A stretch of 7,928 nucleotides of DNA from UBA1081 sp045537555 (lineage in GTDB: Bacteria > Bacillota > Clostridia > Oscillospirales > Acutalibacteraceae). Both the position numbers and the translations under genes were made by a program. Positions 1 to 5,906 of the stretch are shown here, in pieces. The DNA lies in NCBI GenBank assembly GCA_045537555.1, contig JAZSPR010000150.1:1-7928 (forward strand), given 5' to 3'. Below the pieces are notes generated by a model. It did not search any database and was not told the DNA's origin. It saw only the letters and a program-made list of their open reading frames with translations. Every line of letters begins with the position of its first letter. Position 1 is the first letter of the stretch.

Positions 1-155
1 AAATTCGCAATTTGAAATGCTCAATTCGCAATTTCGGAAGCCCTTCGGGCTTGAATTATATAAATGGGTCAAAGGGCGAAGCCCTTTCCACAATTGAGCA
101 TTGCGCATTGAGAATTGAGAATTTTTGTCGAACTTCAGTTCGACAAATCCTGATT
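1..155 (-). repeat. Structured dispersed repeat, copy R1 (cut by the window edge)
   Basis: Positions 16-155 are the reverse complement of 7789-7928 with only two mismatches and no gap by eye. The core is 32-89: two short GC-rich hairpins (AAGCCC/GGGCTT and AAAGGGC/GCCCTTT) joined by an AT-rich linker. On both sides lie arms made of 7-nt units: TTCGCAA-type units fill 4-31 and GCATTGM/GAATTGA-type units fill 91-125. The arms are partly complementary to each other. A hairpin with 11-bp arms follows (124-134 with 137-147, loop TC), then the end motif CGACAAATCCTGATT at 141-155. No protein-coding signal is credible here. I cannot see the outer end, which lies left of base 1. Confidence 0.9.
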
Positions 156-170
156 CGCTTAATCAAATAC

Positions 171-200
171 GACAAAAAGCGGCACCGAAAACCAGTGCCG
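171..200 (-). terminator. Rho-independent terminator of rpmE
   Basis: On the minus strand a 6-bp stem (CGGCAC at 180-185 pairing with GTGCCG at 195-200) with a 9-nt loop is followed by C and five T (174-178 read in reverse). It begins 17 nt after the rpmE stop codon, the expected place for an intrinsic terminator. The stem is short but GC-rich. It also separates rpmE transcription from repeat R1. Confidence 0.8.
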
Positions 201-217
201 TTTCTTAAAGTCAAAAA

Positions 218-421
218 TTACTTATCAAGGTTATAACGTTTCTTGAATCTGTCAACACGTCCGCCTGTATCAACAAGCTTCTGCTTACCTGTGAAGAACG
301 GATGGCACTTTGAGCAGATATCAACGTGAAGATTTTCCTTTGATGAACCTGTTTCATATACAGCACCGCAAGCGCACTTTACAGTAGTCTGGTTATAATT
401 AGGATGAATACCCTCTTTCAT
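218..421 (-). CDS. rpmE: 50S ribosomal protein L31 (zinc-binding type)
   Basis: The 67-residue product is full length for bacterial L31, a small protein of the large ribosomal subunit at the intersubunit face. It begins MKEGIHPNY, the conserved L31 opening. It carries four cysteines in two pairs, C16/C18 (CACG) and C36/C39 (CSKCHPF), which identify the zinc-containing C+ form rather than the zinc-independent paralog. The C-terminal TGGRVDRFKKRY segment is also typical. The start is supported by a strong Shine-Dalgarno site (AAAGAGGTG, 429-437 on the complement) about 7 nt before the ATG. The gene is monocistronic: it has its own promoter (460-488) and terminator (171-200) and is divergent from the sigma-factor gene. 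The identification is near certain. Confidence 0.97.
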   Translation of the reverse strand: MKEGIHPNYNQTTVKCACGAVYETGSSKENLHVDICSKCHPFFTGKQKLVDTGGRVDRFKKRYNLDK

Positions 422-459
422 TACTATTCACCTCTTTCAATCTTTTACATAGCTCAAAT

Positions 460-488
460 ATTGTATCATAAACTTACACGAATTGCAA
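460..488 (-). promoter_or_regulatory. Promoter of rpmE
   Basis: Read on the minus strand, TTGCAA (483-488) and TACAAT (460-465) are separated by exactly 17 nt, close to the vegetative sigma-70/sigma-A consensus. Transcription would start about 30 nt before the rpmE start codon. An A/T-rich tract lies just upstream. No zinc-responsive operator could be identified by eye. Confidence 0.75.
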
Positions 489-601
489 CATTATTTTCAA
501 AAAAATTTTATTATTTTCAATTTTTATTTTGTACACAATTCTGACTGAACACATTCTTTGACATTTAACCAAAAATTTTTTCTGTAATAAAAAGAAAATT
601 G

Positions 602-630
602 TTGACAAACAACAAATACTGTGATATATT
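602..630 (+). promoter_or_regulatory. Strong promoter of the sigma-factor gene
   Basis: A perfect -35 TTGACA (602-607) and a -10 TATATT (625-630) are spaced 17 nt, with an extended -10 TG at 622-623. The predicted start near 637 gives a leader of about 30 nt. The gene is therefore probably read by the housekeeping polymerase. An upstream TTGACA at 558-563 lacks a well-placed -10. Confidence 0.85.
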
Positions 631-666
631 TATATATGTATCAAGATAATGTGAACGAGGTTATTT

Positions 667-1251
667 ATGGTTGGTTCCGAAAATCAGACTGATTATGGTA
701 CTTTTTCCGACAAAAAACTTCTTGTTGTGTTAAAAAACGGTTCGGAAAAAGCATTTACCGAAATCATCAAACGATATTCGGGCATGGTGCTGAGCATCTC
801 AGGTTCATATTATGCCGATGCACTTACTCCTGATGACTGGTTTCAGGAAGGAATGATAGGTCTTCTTAATGCCGTTAAATCATACAACGACAAAACGGAT
901 ACATCATTTTCAACTTATGCTGGCGTCTGCATCAGGAACAGAATCAATTCTGTATGGCGGAATTCAAACAGCAATAAGAATTTACCGCTGAACAATTGTG
1001 TTGAATTGACAGAAAATACTCTTCCCTGCGTCAATTCACCTGAAGAAGATTACATTATCAATGAGCAATATCTTTATGCTGTAAGCAGCTTTATGGAACA
1101 GCTTTCCCCAACGGAACGAGATGTCTTTCTTTGTTACCTCTCCGGTTTTGGCTACAATGAAACTGCCGAAAAGCTTGGTATCAACGAAAAATCGGTTGAT
1201 AATGCTCTTTGCAGGGCAAAAATCAAGCTCAAAAAAGCTATAAAAAAATGA
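667..1251 (+). CDS. Sigma-70 family RNA polymerase sigma factor, SigH-like
   Basis: The 194-residue product is an alternative sigma factor. Region 2 is clear: DDWFQEGMIGLLNAVKSY (residues 56-73) matches the core-binding and -10 recognition block, and FSTYAGVCIRNRINSVWRN (81-99) resembles SigH region 2.4. A short linker contains NLPLNN and SPEEDYIINEQ, which echo the PLNSY and NPEEMIINQEE segments of Bacillus SigH (recalled, not aligned). Region 4 (about 146-190, LSPTERDVFLCYL... KSVDNALCRAKIKLKKAI) is the -35 binding helix-turn-helix. It is somewhat shorter than the usual 210-220 residues, mainly in the linker. GAGG at 657-660 supports the ATG. The gene stands alone between rpmE and a zinc-ribbon gene, not in the usual sigH neighbourhood, so it may be a paralog. 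Its regulon is unknown. Confidence 0.9.
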   Translation: MVGSENQTDYGTFSDKKLLVVLKNGSEKAFTEIIKRYSGMVLSISGSYYADALTPDDWFQEGMIGLLNAVKSYNDKTDTSFSTYAGVCIRNRINSVWRNSNSNKNLPLNNCVELTENTLPCVNSPEEDYIINEQYLYAVSSFMEQLSPTERDVFLCYLSGFGYNETAEKLGINEKSVDNALCRAKIKLKKAIKK

Positions 1252-1263
1252 ACTACCCCGTCA

Positions 1264-1303
1264 ATGACGGTAGTTATAAATGTCGGTATAATCCGATACC
1301 GGC
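1264..1303 (+). promoter_or_regulatory. Possible promoter with a palindrome over the -10 (zinc-ribbon gene)
   Basis: A perfect -10 TATAAT at 1287-1292 lies 17 nt after ATGACG (1264-1269), a 4-of-6 match to the -35 consensus. The -10 sits inside an inverted repeat: GTCGGTAT (1282-1289) and ATACCGGC (1296-1303) around a 6-nt centre, with one G-T pair. The palindrome could be an operator, or an RNA hairpin just before the ribosome-binding site if read from the sigma-factor promoter. A smaller hairpin (1251-1257 with 1269-1275) starts at the sigma-factor stop codon and has no T-tract. Confidence 0.5.
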
Positions 1304-1330
1304 AAAAAAATTAAAGTGAGGTACCAATTT

Positions 1331-1615
1331 ATGTACGAAGACAAAACACTCGTCTGCAAAGATTGCGGAAAAGAATTCCTTTTCTCAGCAAGTGAGCAGG
1401 AATTTTACGCAGAAAAAGGCTTTGAAAATGAGCCTCAGCGCTGCAGAGACTGCCGTCAGGCACGTAAAGCAAGCAGAAACGGCGAGCGCAAATTCTACAC
1501 CGCAGTTTGCAGAGAATGCGGCGGTGAAGCAAAGGTTCCCTTTGAGCCCAAGAGCGACAGAGGCGTTCTTTGTAGTGCATGCTTTGAAAAGTCAAAGGCA
1601 GCTGCAGAAGAATAA
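1331..1615 (+). CDS. Small zinc-ribbon protein (zf-trcl / CxxC-x17-CxxC type)
   Basis: The 94-residue protein has two predicted zinc ribbons. The first (MYEDKTLVCKDCGKEF... PQRCRDCR) has two CxxC pairs and the signature FSASEQEFYAEKGFENEP, characteristic of the zf-trcl 'probable zinc-ribbon' family. The second (VCRECGG... VLCSACF) has two CxxC pairs separated by exactly 17 residues, with the conserved VPFEP segment. A basic linker (RQARKASRNGERK) joins them. The function of this family is not established; nucleic-acid or protein binding is plausible. An in-frame GTG at 1316 is probably not the start, because GTGAGG there makes a good Shine-Dalgarno site 9 nt before ATG 1331. A terminator follows, and the upstream promoter is uncertain. 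Confidence 0.88.
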   Translation: MYEDKTLVCKDCGKEFLFSASEQEFYAEKGFENEPQRCRDCRQARKASRNGERKFYTAVCRECGGEAKVPFEPKSDRGVLCSACFEKSKAAAEE

Positions 1616-1644
1616 GTTTTACATATACTTAATCTTGATAATTT

Positions 1645-1678
1645 CAGGTGAATCTTCGGGTTCACCTGTTTTTTCTTT
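1645..1678 (+). terminator. Rho-independent terminator after the zinc-ribbon gene
   Basis: A 10-bp stem (1645-1654 with 1659-1668, one G-U pair) is capped by a cUUCGg tetraloop, an exceptionally stable loop. It is followed at once by TTTTTTCTTTT. The hairpin begins 29 nt after the stop codon and insulates the kinase promoter just downstream. Confidence 0.95.
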
Positions 1679-1685
1679 TACCCAC

Positions 1686-1714
1686 TTGAGATATCGGGAG
1701 AAATAGTATATAAT
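1686..1714 (+). promoter_or_regulatory. Promoter of the PfkB-family kinase gene
   Basis: TTGAGA (1686-1691) and a perfect TATAAT (1709-1714) are spaced 17 nt. Transcription would start near 1721, giving a leader of about 25 nt that contains the AAAAGGAGA ribosome-binding site (1732-1740). It starts only about a dozen bases beyond the preceding terminator. Confidence 0.85.
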
Positions 1715-1746
1715 ATATGCAATAAAAAAACAAAAGGAGAAATATA

Positions 1747-2640
1747 ATGAAGCATTATTCTTCAGTTATCATAGGTCACATCACAATGGACAGAAATGTT
1801 GACCATCTCGGCAATGAAATCAGAAGTCCGGGTGGCGCAGTTATTTTTTCTTCTGCATCTGCAAATGCTTTAGGTCATAATGTCCTTGCACTCACAAAGG
1901 TTGCAAAAAAGGATTGGGAACGTCTTGAGGCATTTACAATACCCAAGGAAAATCTTCTCTGTCTTGACTGTGAAAGCTCTTCAAATATGTATAATCAGTA
2001 TTTCACACCCGACAAGGAACGCAGAAAATGCGTATGCACAAGCATCGGAACACCTTTTGTCGCTTCAGACATTCCCGATGATATAACTGCGGATATCTTC
2101 CATTTTGCAGGTCTTGTTTACGGTGACTTCCCCAACGAACTTATCAAAGAAACATCAAAGAGAGGCAAAATTGCAGTTGATGTGCAGGCTTGTCTTCGCC
2201 ATGTTGATGTAAATGACGGCGGAACAATGCATTTTGAAGACTGGGCAGACAAAAAAGAGATGCTGCCTTACATTGACTTCCTTAAAACAGATGCTGCAGA
2301 AGCTGAAATTCTCACAGGTCTTGAAGACAGATATGAAGCCGCAAAGGTTCTTTATTCATGGGGTGCAAAAGAAGTAGTCATAACTCATAACACGGAAGTT
2401 ATAGCTTATGACGGCGAAAAATTCTGTTCATGTCCTATTAAAGCCCGTAATTTAAGCGGAAGAACAGGCAGAGGCGACACAACTTTTGCCGCATATATCA
2501 ATGAGAGACTTAGCAACGATATGGAACATTCACTTCTTTATGCAACTGCAACAGTTTCACTTAAAATGGAAACTCCCGGACCCTTCAGAGGCACGAGAGA
2601 AGATGTTGAGAACTATATTGAGGAATTCTACAAACAATAA
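1747..2640 (+). CDS. PfkB-family carbohydrate (ribokinase-like) kinase
   Basis: The 297-residue product is a complete cytoplasmic ribokinase-fold sugar or nucleoside kinase, expected to transfer phosphate from ATP to a hydroxyl of its substrate. Seen: an N-terminal beta strand with GHITMDRNVD (10-19), the substrate-loop PGG at 28-30, KTDAAEAEILTG (180-191) matching the family K-x-N/D-x-x-E-x-x-x-LTG block, and TGRGD (240-244), the anion-hole motif with D244 as catalytic base. Two variations are notable. The usual GGN after the first strand is GGAVIF, and the usual DTTGAGD is GRTGRGD, with Arg in place of Ala. These suggest a distinct subfamily rather than a ribokinase or fructokinase proper. 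The substrate cannot be read from sequence. The ATG has an excellent ribosome-binding site 6 nt upstream. The gene is monocistronic, and the last codons form part of a long palindrome. Confidence 0.9.
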   Translation: MKHYSSVIIGHITMDRNVDHLGNEIRSPGGAVIFSSASANALGHNVLALTKVAKKDWERLEAFTIPKENLLCLDCESSSNMYNQYFTPDKERRKCVCTSIGTPFVASDIPDDITADIFHFAGLVYGDFPNELIKETSKRGKIAVDVQACLRHVDVNDGGTMHFEDWADKKEMLPYIDFLKTDAAEAEILTGLEDRYEAAKVLYSWGAKEVVITHNTEVIAYDGEKFCSCPIKARNLSGRTGRGDTTFAAYINERLSNDMEHSLLYATATVSLKMETPGPFRGTREDVENYIEEFYKQ

Positions 2641-2668
2641 TTTATCGGCTATGCCGATAAATTATTGT
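2634..2668. repeat. Perfect 16-bp palindrome overlapping the kinase stop codon
   Basis: ACAATAATTTATCGGC (2634-2649) and its exact reverse complement (2653-2668) flank a 3-nt TAT loop. The left arm includes the last codons and TAA stop of the kinase gene. The inner part (TTTATCGG/CCGATAAA) resembles the TTTGTCG/CGACAAA hairpin at the ends of R1 and R3, with a G-C pair replaced by A-T. It may be an altered end of repeat R2. It could also help terminate transcription or protect the mRNA 3' end, though there is no T-tract after it. Confidence 0.85.
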
Positions 2669-2809
2669 AGTGAGTTGTGAGGAATGAGTAGTGAGGAGTT
2701 TAGGAAGGGGCAAGCCCCTTAAACCCCATTTATATAATCCAAGCCCGTAGGGCTTCCGAAACTCCTAACTCTAACTCCGCACTCCTAACTATCCCGACAA
2801 ATTCTGATT
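2641..2809 (+). repeat. Structured dispersed repeat, copy R2 (diverged)
   Basis: The core at 2703-2761 is about 59 nt and aligns to the R1 and R3 cores: hairpin AAGGGGC/GCCCCTT, the invariant CCCATTTATATAAT, hairpin AAGCCC/GGGCTT, then TTCCGAAA. The arms differ entirely from R1/R3. The left arm 2672-2699 is four exact 7-nt units of the form GAGnnnT. The right arm 2762-2793 is a pyrimidine-rich, partly complementary series of the CTCCTAA type. The copy ends in CGACAAATTCTGATT (2795-2809), the same end motif seen in R1 and R3 but on the opposite side of the core. No coding function is apparent. Confidence 0.88.
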
Positions 2810-2853
2810 AAAAAAATCATCGCCCGCAGAAGGATTCTTCTGCGGGAGTTTTT
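2810..2853. terminator. Bidirectional terminator between convergent genes
   Basis: A perfect 10-bp stem, CCCGCAGAAG (2823-2832) with CTTCTGCGGG (2837-2846), has a GATT loop. On the plus strand AG then five T follow. On the minus strand there are six bases and then seven T (2816-2810). It starts about 10 nt after the stop of the minus-strand SGNH gene and probably serves both that operon and transcripts running through R2. Confidence 0.88.
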
Positions 2854-2854
2854 A

Positions 2855-4324
2855 TTATCTTCTAAATTTTCCTGTTCCGAAATCGATACAGACAGCATCA
2901 ACAAGGCTCTGCGTAAAATTATCATAAACAAGAATATTCATGCCATGGTCTGTTAACGATTTTTTCTGCTTATTAAAATAAATTTCATTCACGGTAATGG
3001 GTGTTCCGTCTTCAAAAACTTTTTCAACAGACTTAACAAGCACGCCGTCTGTTCTGCCGAGATTATATGATTTTAAATAACCGTCCTTTGTATCATCACA
3101 TGAATAAAGTACACTGCTGTCTCCGATTATCCATACCCCTGTATTACCTTCAAATCCGGGAGCAATTATATTAAGAAGTGCTCTGCCGACAGAAATATTC
3201 TTATCAGGAAGGCTTTTCATATCAGCACTTGAAAGCGTTACAACCGTTGTGTAACGGGTATTTTTTATAACTGAGAGATAGTCACCAAGACTCTGCTTTG
3301 TTGTCACCTGATAATTTTCAAGCTGATTATAATAAACATCAGCATCGTTATCCCATGAAACGTAATACTCATTTCCTCTGTTATCGGGAACATCGTAATG
3401 CTCTTTTATATAGTCACCGAAAAACCTTGTAACCTTTGTGTTTCCGCGGAAATTCAGGTGCTGTTTATCTGCAAAATCTTTTTCGTAATCTATCGCAACA
3501 GCTTCTTTGTAATCAGTAAGGAAATTGATAAAAGCAACATCGTACTTCTCAGCAGTCACCTGCTCAACCGTATTAAAAATCCCCTGATGATAATTCTCCG
3601 CATCAAAAGGAATGGCTGTTACAATAACGGGTATCCCCTTGCTTTCTGCAAGTTCAAGAATCATGCTGTAATATAATAAGCATTTATCAGTTACTTCATT
3701 GAAATATTCAACTACATTCAGATTTCTTTCCTGCAATGCTTCTGTTCTGAAATAACAATAAAATCCCTTATGGTTTTCATACATTTCCCTGTTTGCCTGA
3801 TAGGGATAAAAGTCTGTTTTGTTAAGGTCCGAATAACGTGAATGATACTGCAATGCTTCAATATAATACTGTATGCCTGTTGTTGAATGATCAAAACTTA
3901 CTTCTATGGCTTCTTTTTTTGTATCAGACCACTTCATTCCGTAAGTATTTTTTATGGCAAAACTCACTTCACCGTATTGAGTTGAATAATGCATCGAATA
4001 AATATCAAGTATTATTACTTTCGGTGTCTGAGTTTTCAGAGCTTCTTCAAGATAATAATATGTGTTCCATATCGGCTGTGCGGCCCCGCAGAGATTGAAT
4101 GCAGAATATCCGTATTCTTTCCACAATACAGCTGTATTGAACCCCTGATAAGCATGACTTGAACCGAGAACAAGCACATCAACGCTGTTTTCCGGAAGCT
4201 CATAGAAAGCATCAAACTTGAACACGCTGTCAAGATATTTAAAATCAAGAGCTGTCATATAAACCGTAATTGTCAATACAAAAACAAGCAGAAATGACAC
4301 TATTTTTAAAAATTTCTTTTTCAT
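2855..4324 (-). CDS. SGNH-fold acyltransferase partner (AlgJ/AlgX/DltD-like) with C-terminal ILEI-like domain
   Basis: The 489-residue protein has a single N-terminal membrane segment or signal anchor (about 5-25), so most of it should lie outside the membrane. An SGNH-type domain follows: VLVLGSSHAYQ (50-60) is block I, with Ser56 the probable nucleophile; AFNLCGAAQ (75-83) is the block II region; DKQHLN (286-291) supplies the Asp-x-x-His. Such proteins pair with MBOAT transporters and attach acyl groups to surface polysaccharides. The C-terminal part (about 345-489) is extra. Its strand-rich pattern, ending GMNILVYDNFTQSLVDAVCIDFGTG (461-485), resembles the ILEI/FAM3 domain found in some bacterial surface proteins; this is from memory and moderately sure. 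The gene lies 15 nt behind the MBOAT gene, with its ribosome-binding site (AGGGTGA) overlapping the upstream stop, suggesting translational coupling. The acceptor polymer is unknown. Confidence 0.85.
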   Translation of the reverse strand: MKKKFLKIVSFLLVFVLTITVYMTALDFKYLDSVFKFDAFYELPENSVDVLVLGSSHAYQGFNTAVLWKEYGYSAFNLCGAAQPIWNTYYYLEEALKTQTPKVIILDIYSMHYSTQYGEVSFAIKNTYGMKWSDTKKEAIEVSFDHSTTGIQYYIEALQYHSRYSDLNKTDFYPYQANREMYENHKGFYCYFRTEALQERNLNVVEYFNEVTDKCLLYYSMILELAESKGIPVIVTAIPFDAENYHQGIFNTVEQVTAEKYDVAFINFLTDYKEAVAIDYEKDFADKQHLNFRGNTKVTRFFGDYIKEHYDVPDNRGNEYYVSWDNDADVYYNQLENYQVTTKQSLGDYLSVIKNTRYTTVVTLSSADMKSLPDKNISVGRALLNIIAPGFEGNTGVWIIGDSSVLYSCDDTKDGYLKSYNLGRTDGVLVKSVEKVFEDGTPITVNEIYFNKQKKSLTDHGMNILVYDNFTQSLVDAVCIDFGTGKFRR

Positions 4325-4339
4325 CTGATATGTTTCACC

Positions 4340-5842
4340 CTAAAACTGGAAATAGATAAATTCCTGCGCATCAAAACTGTGACCATAAGCACCAAATACT
4401 ATAACAACAAACAGAAGAATAAATATTACGGCTCCCCTTACCCAGAAATTCTCTTTATCGGTTATGTTTTCAAAACGGATATTTTTTTTGCGTTTCATAT
4501 AATCAACAAACAGAAGAACCGCCACGGAAATGAGCAGAATATTCATTTCCTGTCTCGACAGACCGATGTTATATATTGTTCCGTTTGTCAGCGCCCATGG
4601 ATTAAAATGAGTGAACAGCCTTCCTATATATGAAAAGGCAACTCCGATGCTGTCTGCTCTGAAGAATATCCACGAAAAACATACAAGAGCAAATGTGCAA
4701 ATCATTTTTGAAAGCTTATATGTTGTTGTTTCGGTTCTGAAATTCAGCTTCTTATTGATTTTATCTTTAAGCGGATGTATAAGCTCGCCAACCACCTGAT
4801 ACGCTCCGTGAAGACCACCCCAGATGATATAAGTCCAGTCCGCACCATGCCACAAGCCACTCACAAGAAAAACTATCATAAGATTCACATATTTTCTTAT
4901 TTTTCCTTTTCTGTTACCGCCGAGAGGAATATAAAGATAATCCCTGAACCATGTGGAGAGAGAAATATGCCATCTTCGCCAGAATTCCTTGATTGAAAGT
5001 GAAAAATAAGGAGTGTTGAAATTGTCCATGAGTGTTATCCCCATAATCTGAGATGCACCCTGAGCAATTGTTGAATAACTATAAAAATCGCAATAAATCT
5101 GAATTGCAAAGAACACCGCACCCATAATGAGTTCATATGTACCCAACGCATAATAATTCTCAAAAACATTGTTTGCAACTGAGGCGGCTCTGTCGGCAAC
5201 AATTACTTTCATGAAAAAGCCCCACATCATCAGCATAAAGCCTCTGACAATTCTTTCATAATTCCAGAGTTTTACTTCATGGATATTCTTAAGCTGATGC
5301 ATAAGATTGCCTGACCTTTCAATGGGGCCTGCAACGAGCTGAGGAAAAAATGAAACAAAAAGAGCATATCTTAAAGGGTTATATTCCGCTTTGATTTCTT
5401 TTCGGTACACATCAATAACATATCCCAGAGCCTGAAAGGTATAGAAAGAAATACCGACAGGCAACAGAAAATCGAATTTATTGTCAATAACAGAAATATT
5501 AAATGCAGAAAGAACACCGTTTATATTATCAATTGCAAAATCAAGATACTTAAACAGAAAAAGAATCAGCAGATTAATTACAATTCCGCCGATAAGAACA
5601 CCTTTACGCAAACGTTCCCACGTTTTACCTTCAACCTGTACTGTCTGATCAATAAATATGCCGCACAGGTAAGTCACTATCGTCGAAAAACCAATGAGAA
5701 TTGCATATTTAGCATTCCAGCTCATATAAAAATAATAACTTGCAACAAGAAGCCAGATGTATCTTATCTTTTTCGGAATAATAAAATACACGGCAAGCAC
5801 TATGGGGAAAAACAACATAAAATGTATCGAGTTAAACTGCAT
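4340..5842 (-). CDS. MBOAT-family membrane O-acyltransferase (AlgI-like)
   Basis: The 500-residue polytopic protein has many hydrophobic segments and is near the usual AlgI length. It should move an acyl group, typically acetyl, across the membrane for modification of an extracellular polysaccharide. Family signatures (numbered from this start) are FLLPVGISFYTFQALGY near 125-141, FFPQLVAGPIERSG near 166-178, IQIYCDFYSYS near 247-257, FWRRWHISLSTWFRDYLY at 287-304, and SGLWHGADWTYIIWGGLHG with H332 and H345, the conserved MBOAT histidines. The frame is open up to an ATG at 5938, but I chose ATG 5842. It opens with MQFNSIHFMLFFPI, typical of the family, and has GAAGG (5851-5855 on the complement) 8 nt upstream. 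The promoter at 5877-5905 would start transcription after the longer start. It is the first gene of a two-gene operon with the SGNH partner. Confidence 0.93.
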   Translation of the reverse strand: MQFNSIHFMLFFPIVLAVYFIIPKKIRYIWLLVASYYFYMSWNAKYAILIGFSTIVTYLCGIFIDQTVQVEGKTWERLRKGVLIGGIVINLLILFLFKYLDFAIDNINGVLSAFNISVIDNKFDFLLPVGISFYTFQALGYVIDVYRKEIKAEYNPLRYALFVSFFPQLVAGPIERSGNLMHQLKNIHEVKLWNYERIVRGFMLMMWGFFMKVIVADRAASVANNVFENYYALGTYELIMGAVFFAIQIYCDFYSYSTIAQGASQIMGITLMDNFNTPYFSLSIKEFWRRWHISLSTWFRDYLYIPLGGNRKGKIRKYVNLMIVFLVSGLWHGADWTYIIWGGLHGAYQVVGELIHPLKDKINKKLNFRTETTTYKLSKMICTFALVCFSWIFFRADSIGVAFSYIGRLFTHFNPWALTNGTIYNIGLSRQEMNILLISVAVLLFVDYMKRKKNIRFENITDKENFWVRGAVIFILLFVVIVFGAYGHSFDAQEFIYFQF

Positions 5843-5876
5843 AGCAACTACCTTCAAAGAATAATTTATCGATTTT

Positions 5877-5905
5877 ATTATAATACAAAAAAAACTCGAA
5901 ATCAA
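5877..5905 (-). promoter_or_regulatory. Promoter of the MBOAT-SGNH operon
   Basis: On the minus strand TTGATT (5900-5905) and a perfect TATAAT (5877-5882) are 17 nt apart. Transcription would begin near 5870, giving a leader of about 28 nt before ATG 5842. The -35 box abuts the T-tract of the preceding terminator. Confidence 0.82.
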
Positions 5906-5906
5906 T

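Larger units (their letters stand above)
422..666. other. AT-rich divergent intergenic region
   Basis: This stretch of about 245 bases separates rpmE (minus) from the sigma-factor gene (plus). It contains the two outward-facing promoters annotated separately and long A/T runs around 495-535 and 570-600. The A/T runs could act as UP-element-like upstream sequence. I see no open reading frame, RNA gene or strong palindrome. Confidence 0.7.

Noticed and set aside
12..236. Plus-strand open frame of 74 codons
   Set aside because: It runs through repeat R1 and the rpmE terminator, then overlaps the 3' end of rpmE in antisense. It has no ribosome-binding site and its composition reflects the repeat.
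558..588. Second upstream promoter for the sigma-factor gene (TTGACA then TGTAAT)
   Set aside because: The spacing is 19 nt and the -10 is weak. The downstream promoter at 602-630 is far better.
1251..1275. Hairpin right after the sigma-factor gene as its terminator
   Set aside because: The stem has bulged bases and is not followed by a T-tract. The sigma-factor transcript may well run into the zinc-ribbon gene.
1316..1330. GTG start five codons upstream for the zinc-ribbon protein
   Set aside because: The GTG is part of the GTGAGG ribosome-binding site for ATG 1331, and the family usually begins near MYEDKTL.
3398..3676. 92-codon plus-strand frame antisense to the SGNH gene
   Set aside because: No ribosome-binding site or promoter is visible, and it lies entirely opposite a conserved coding region.
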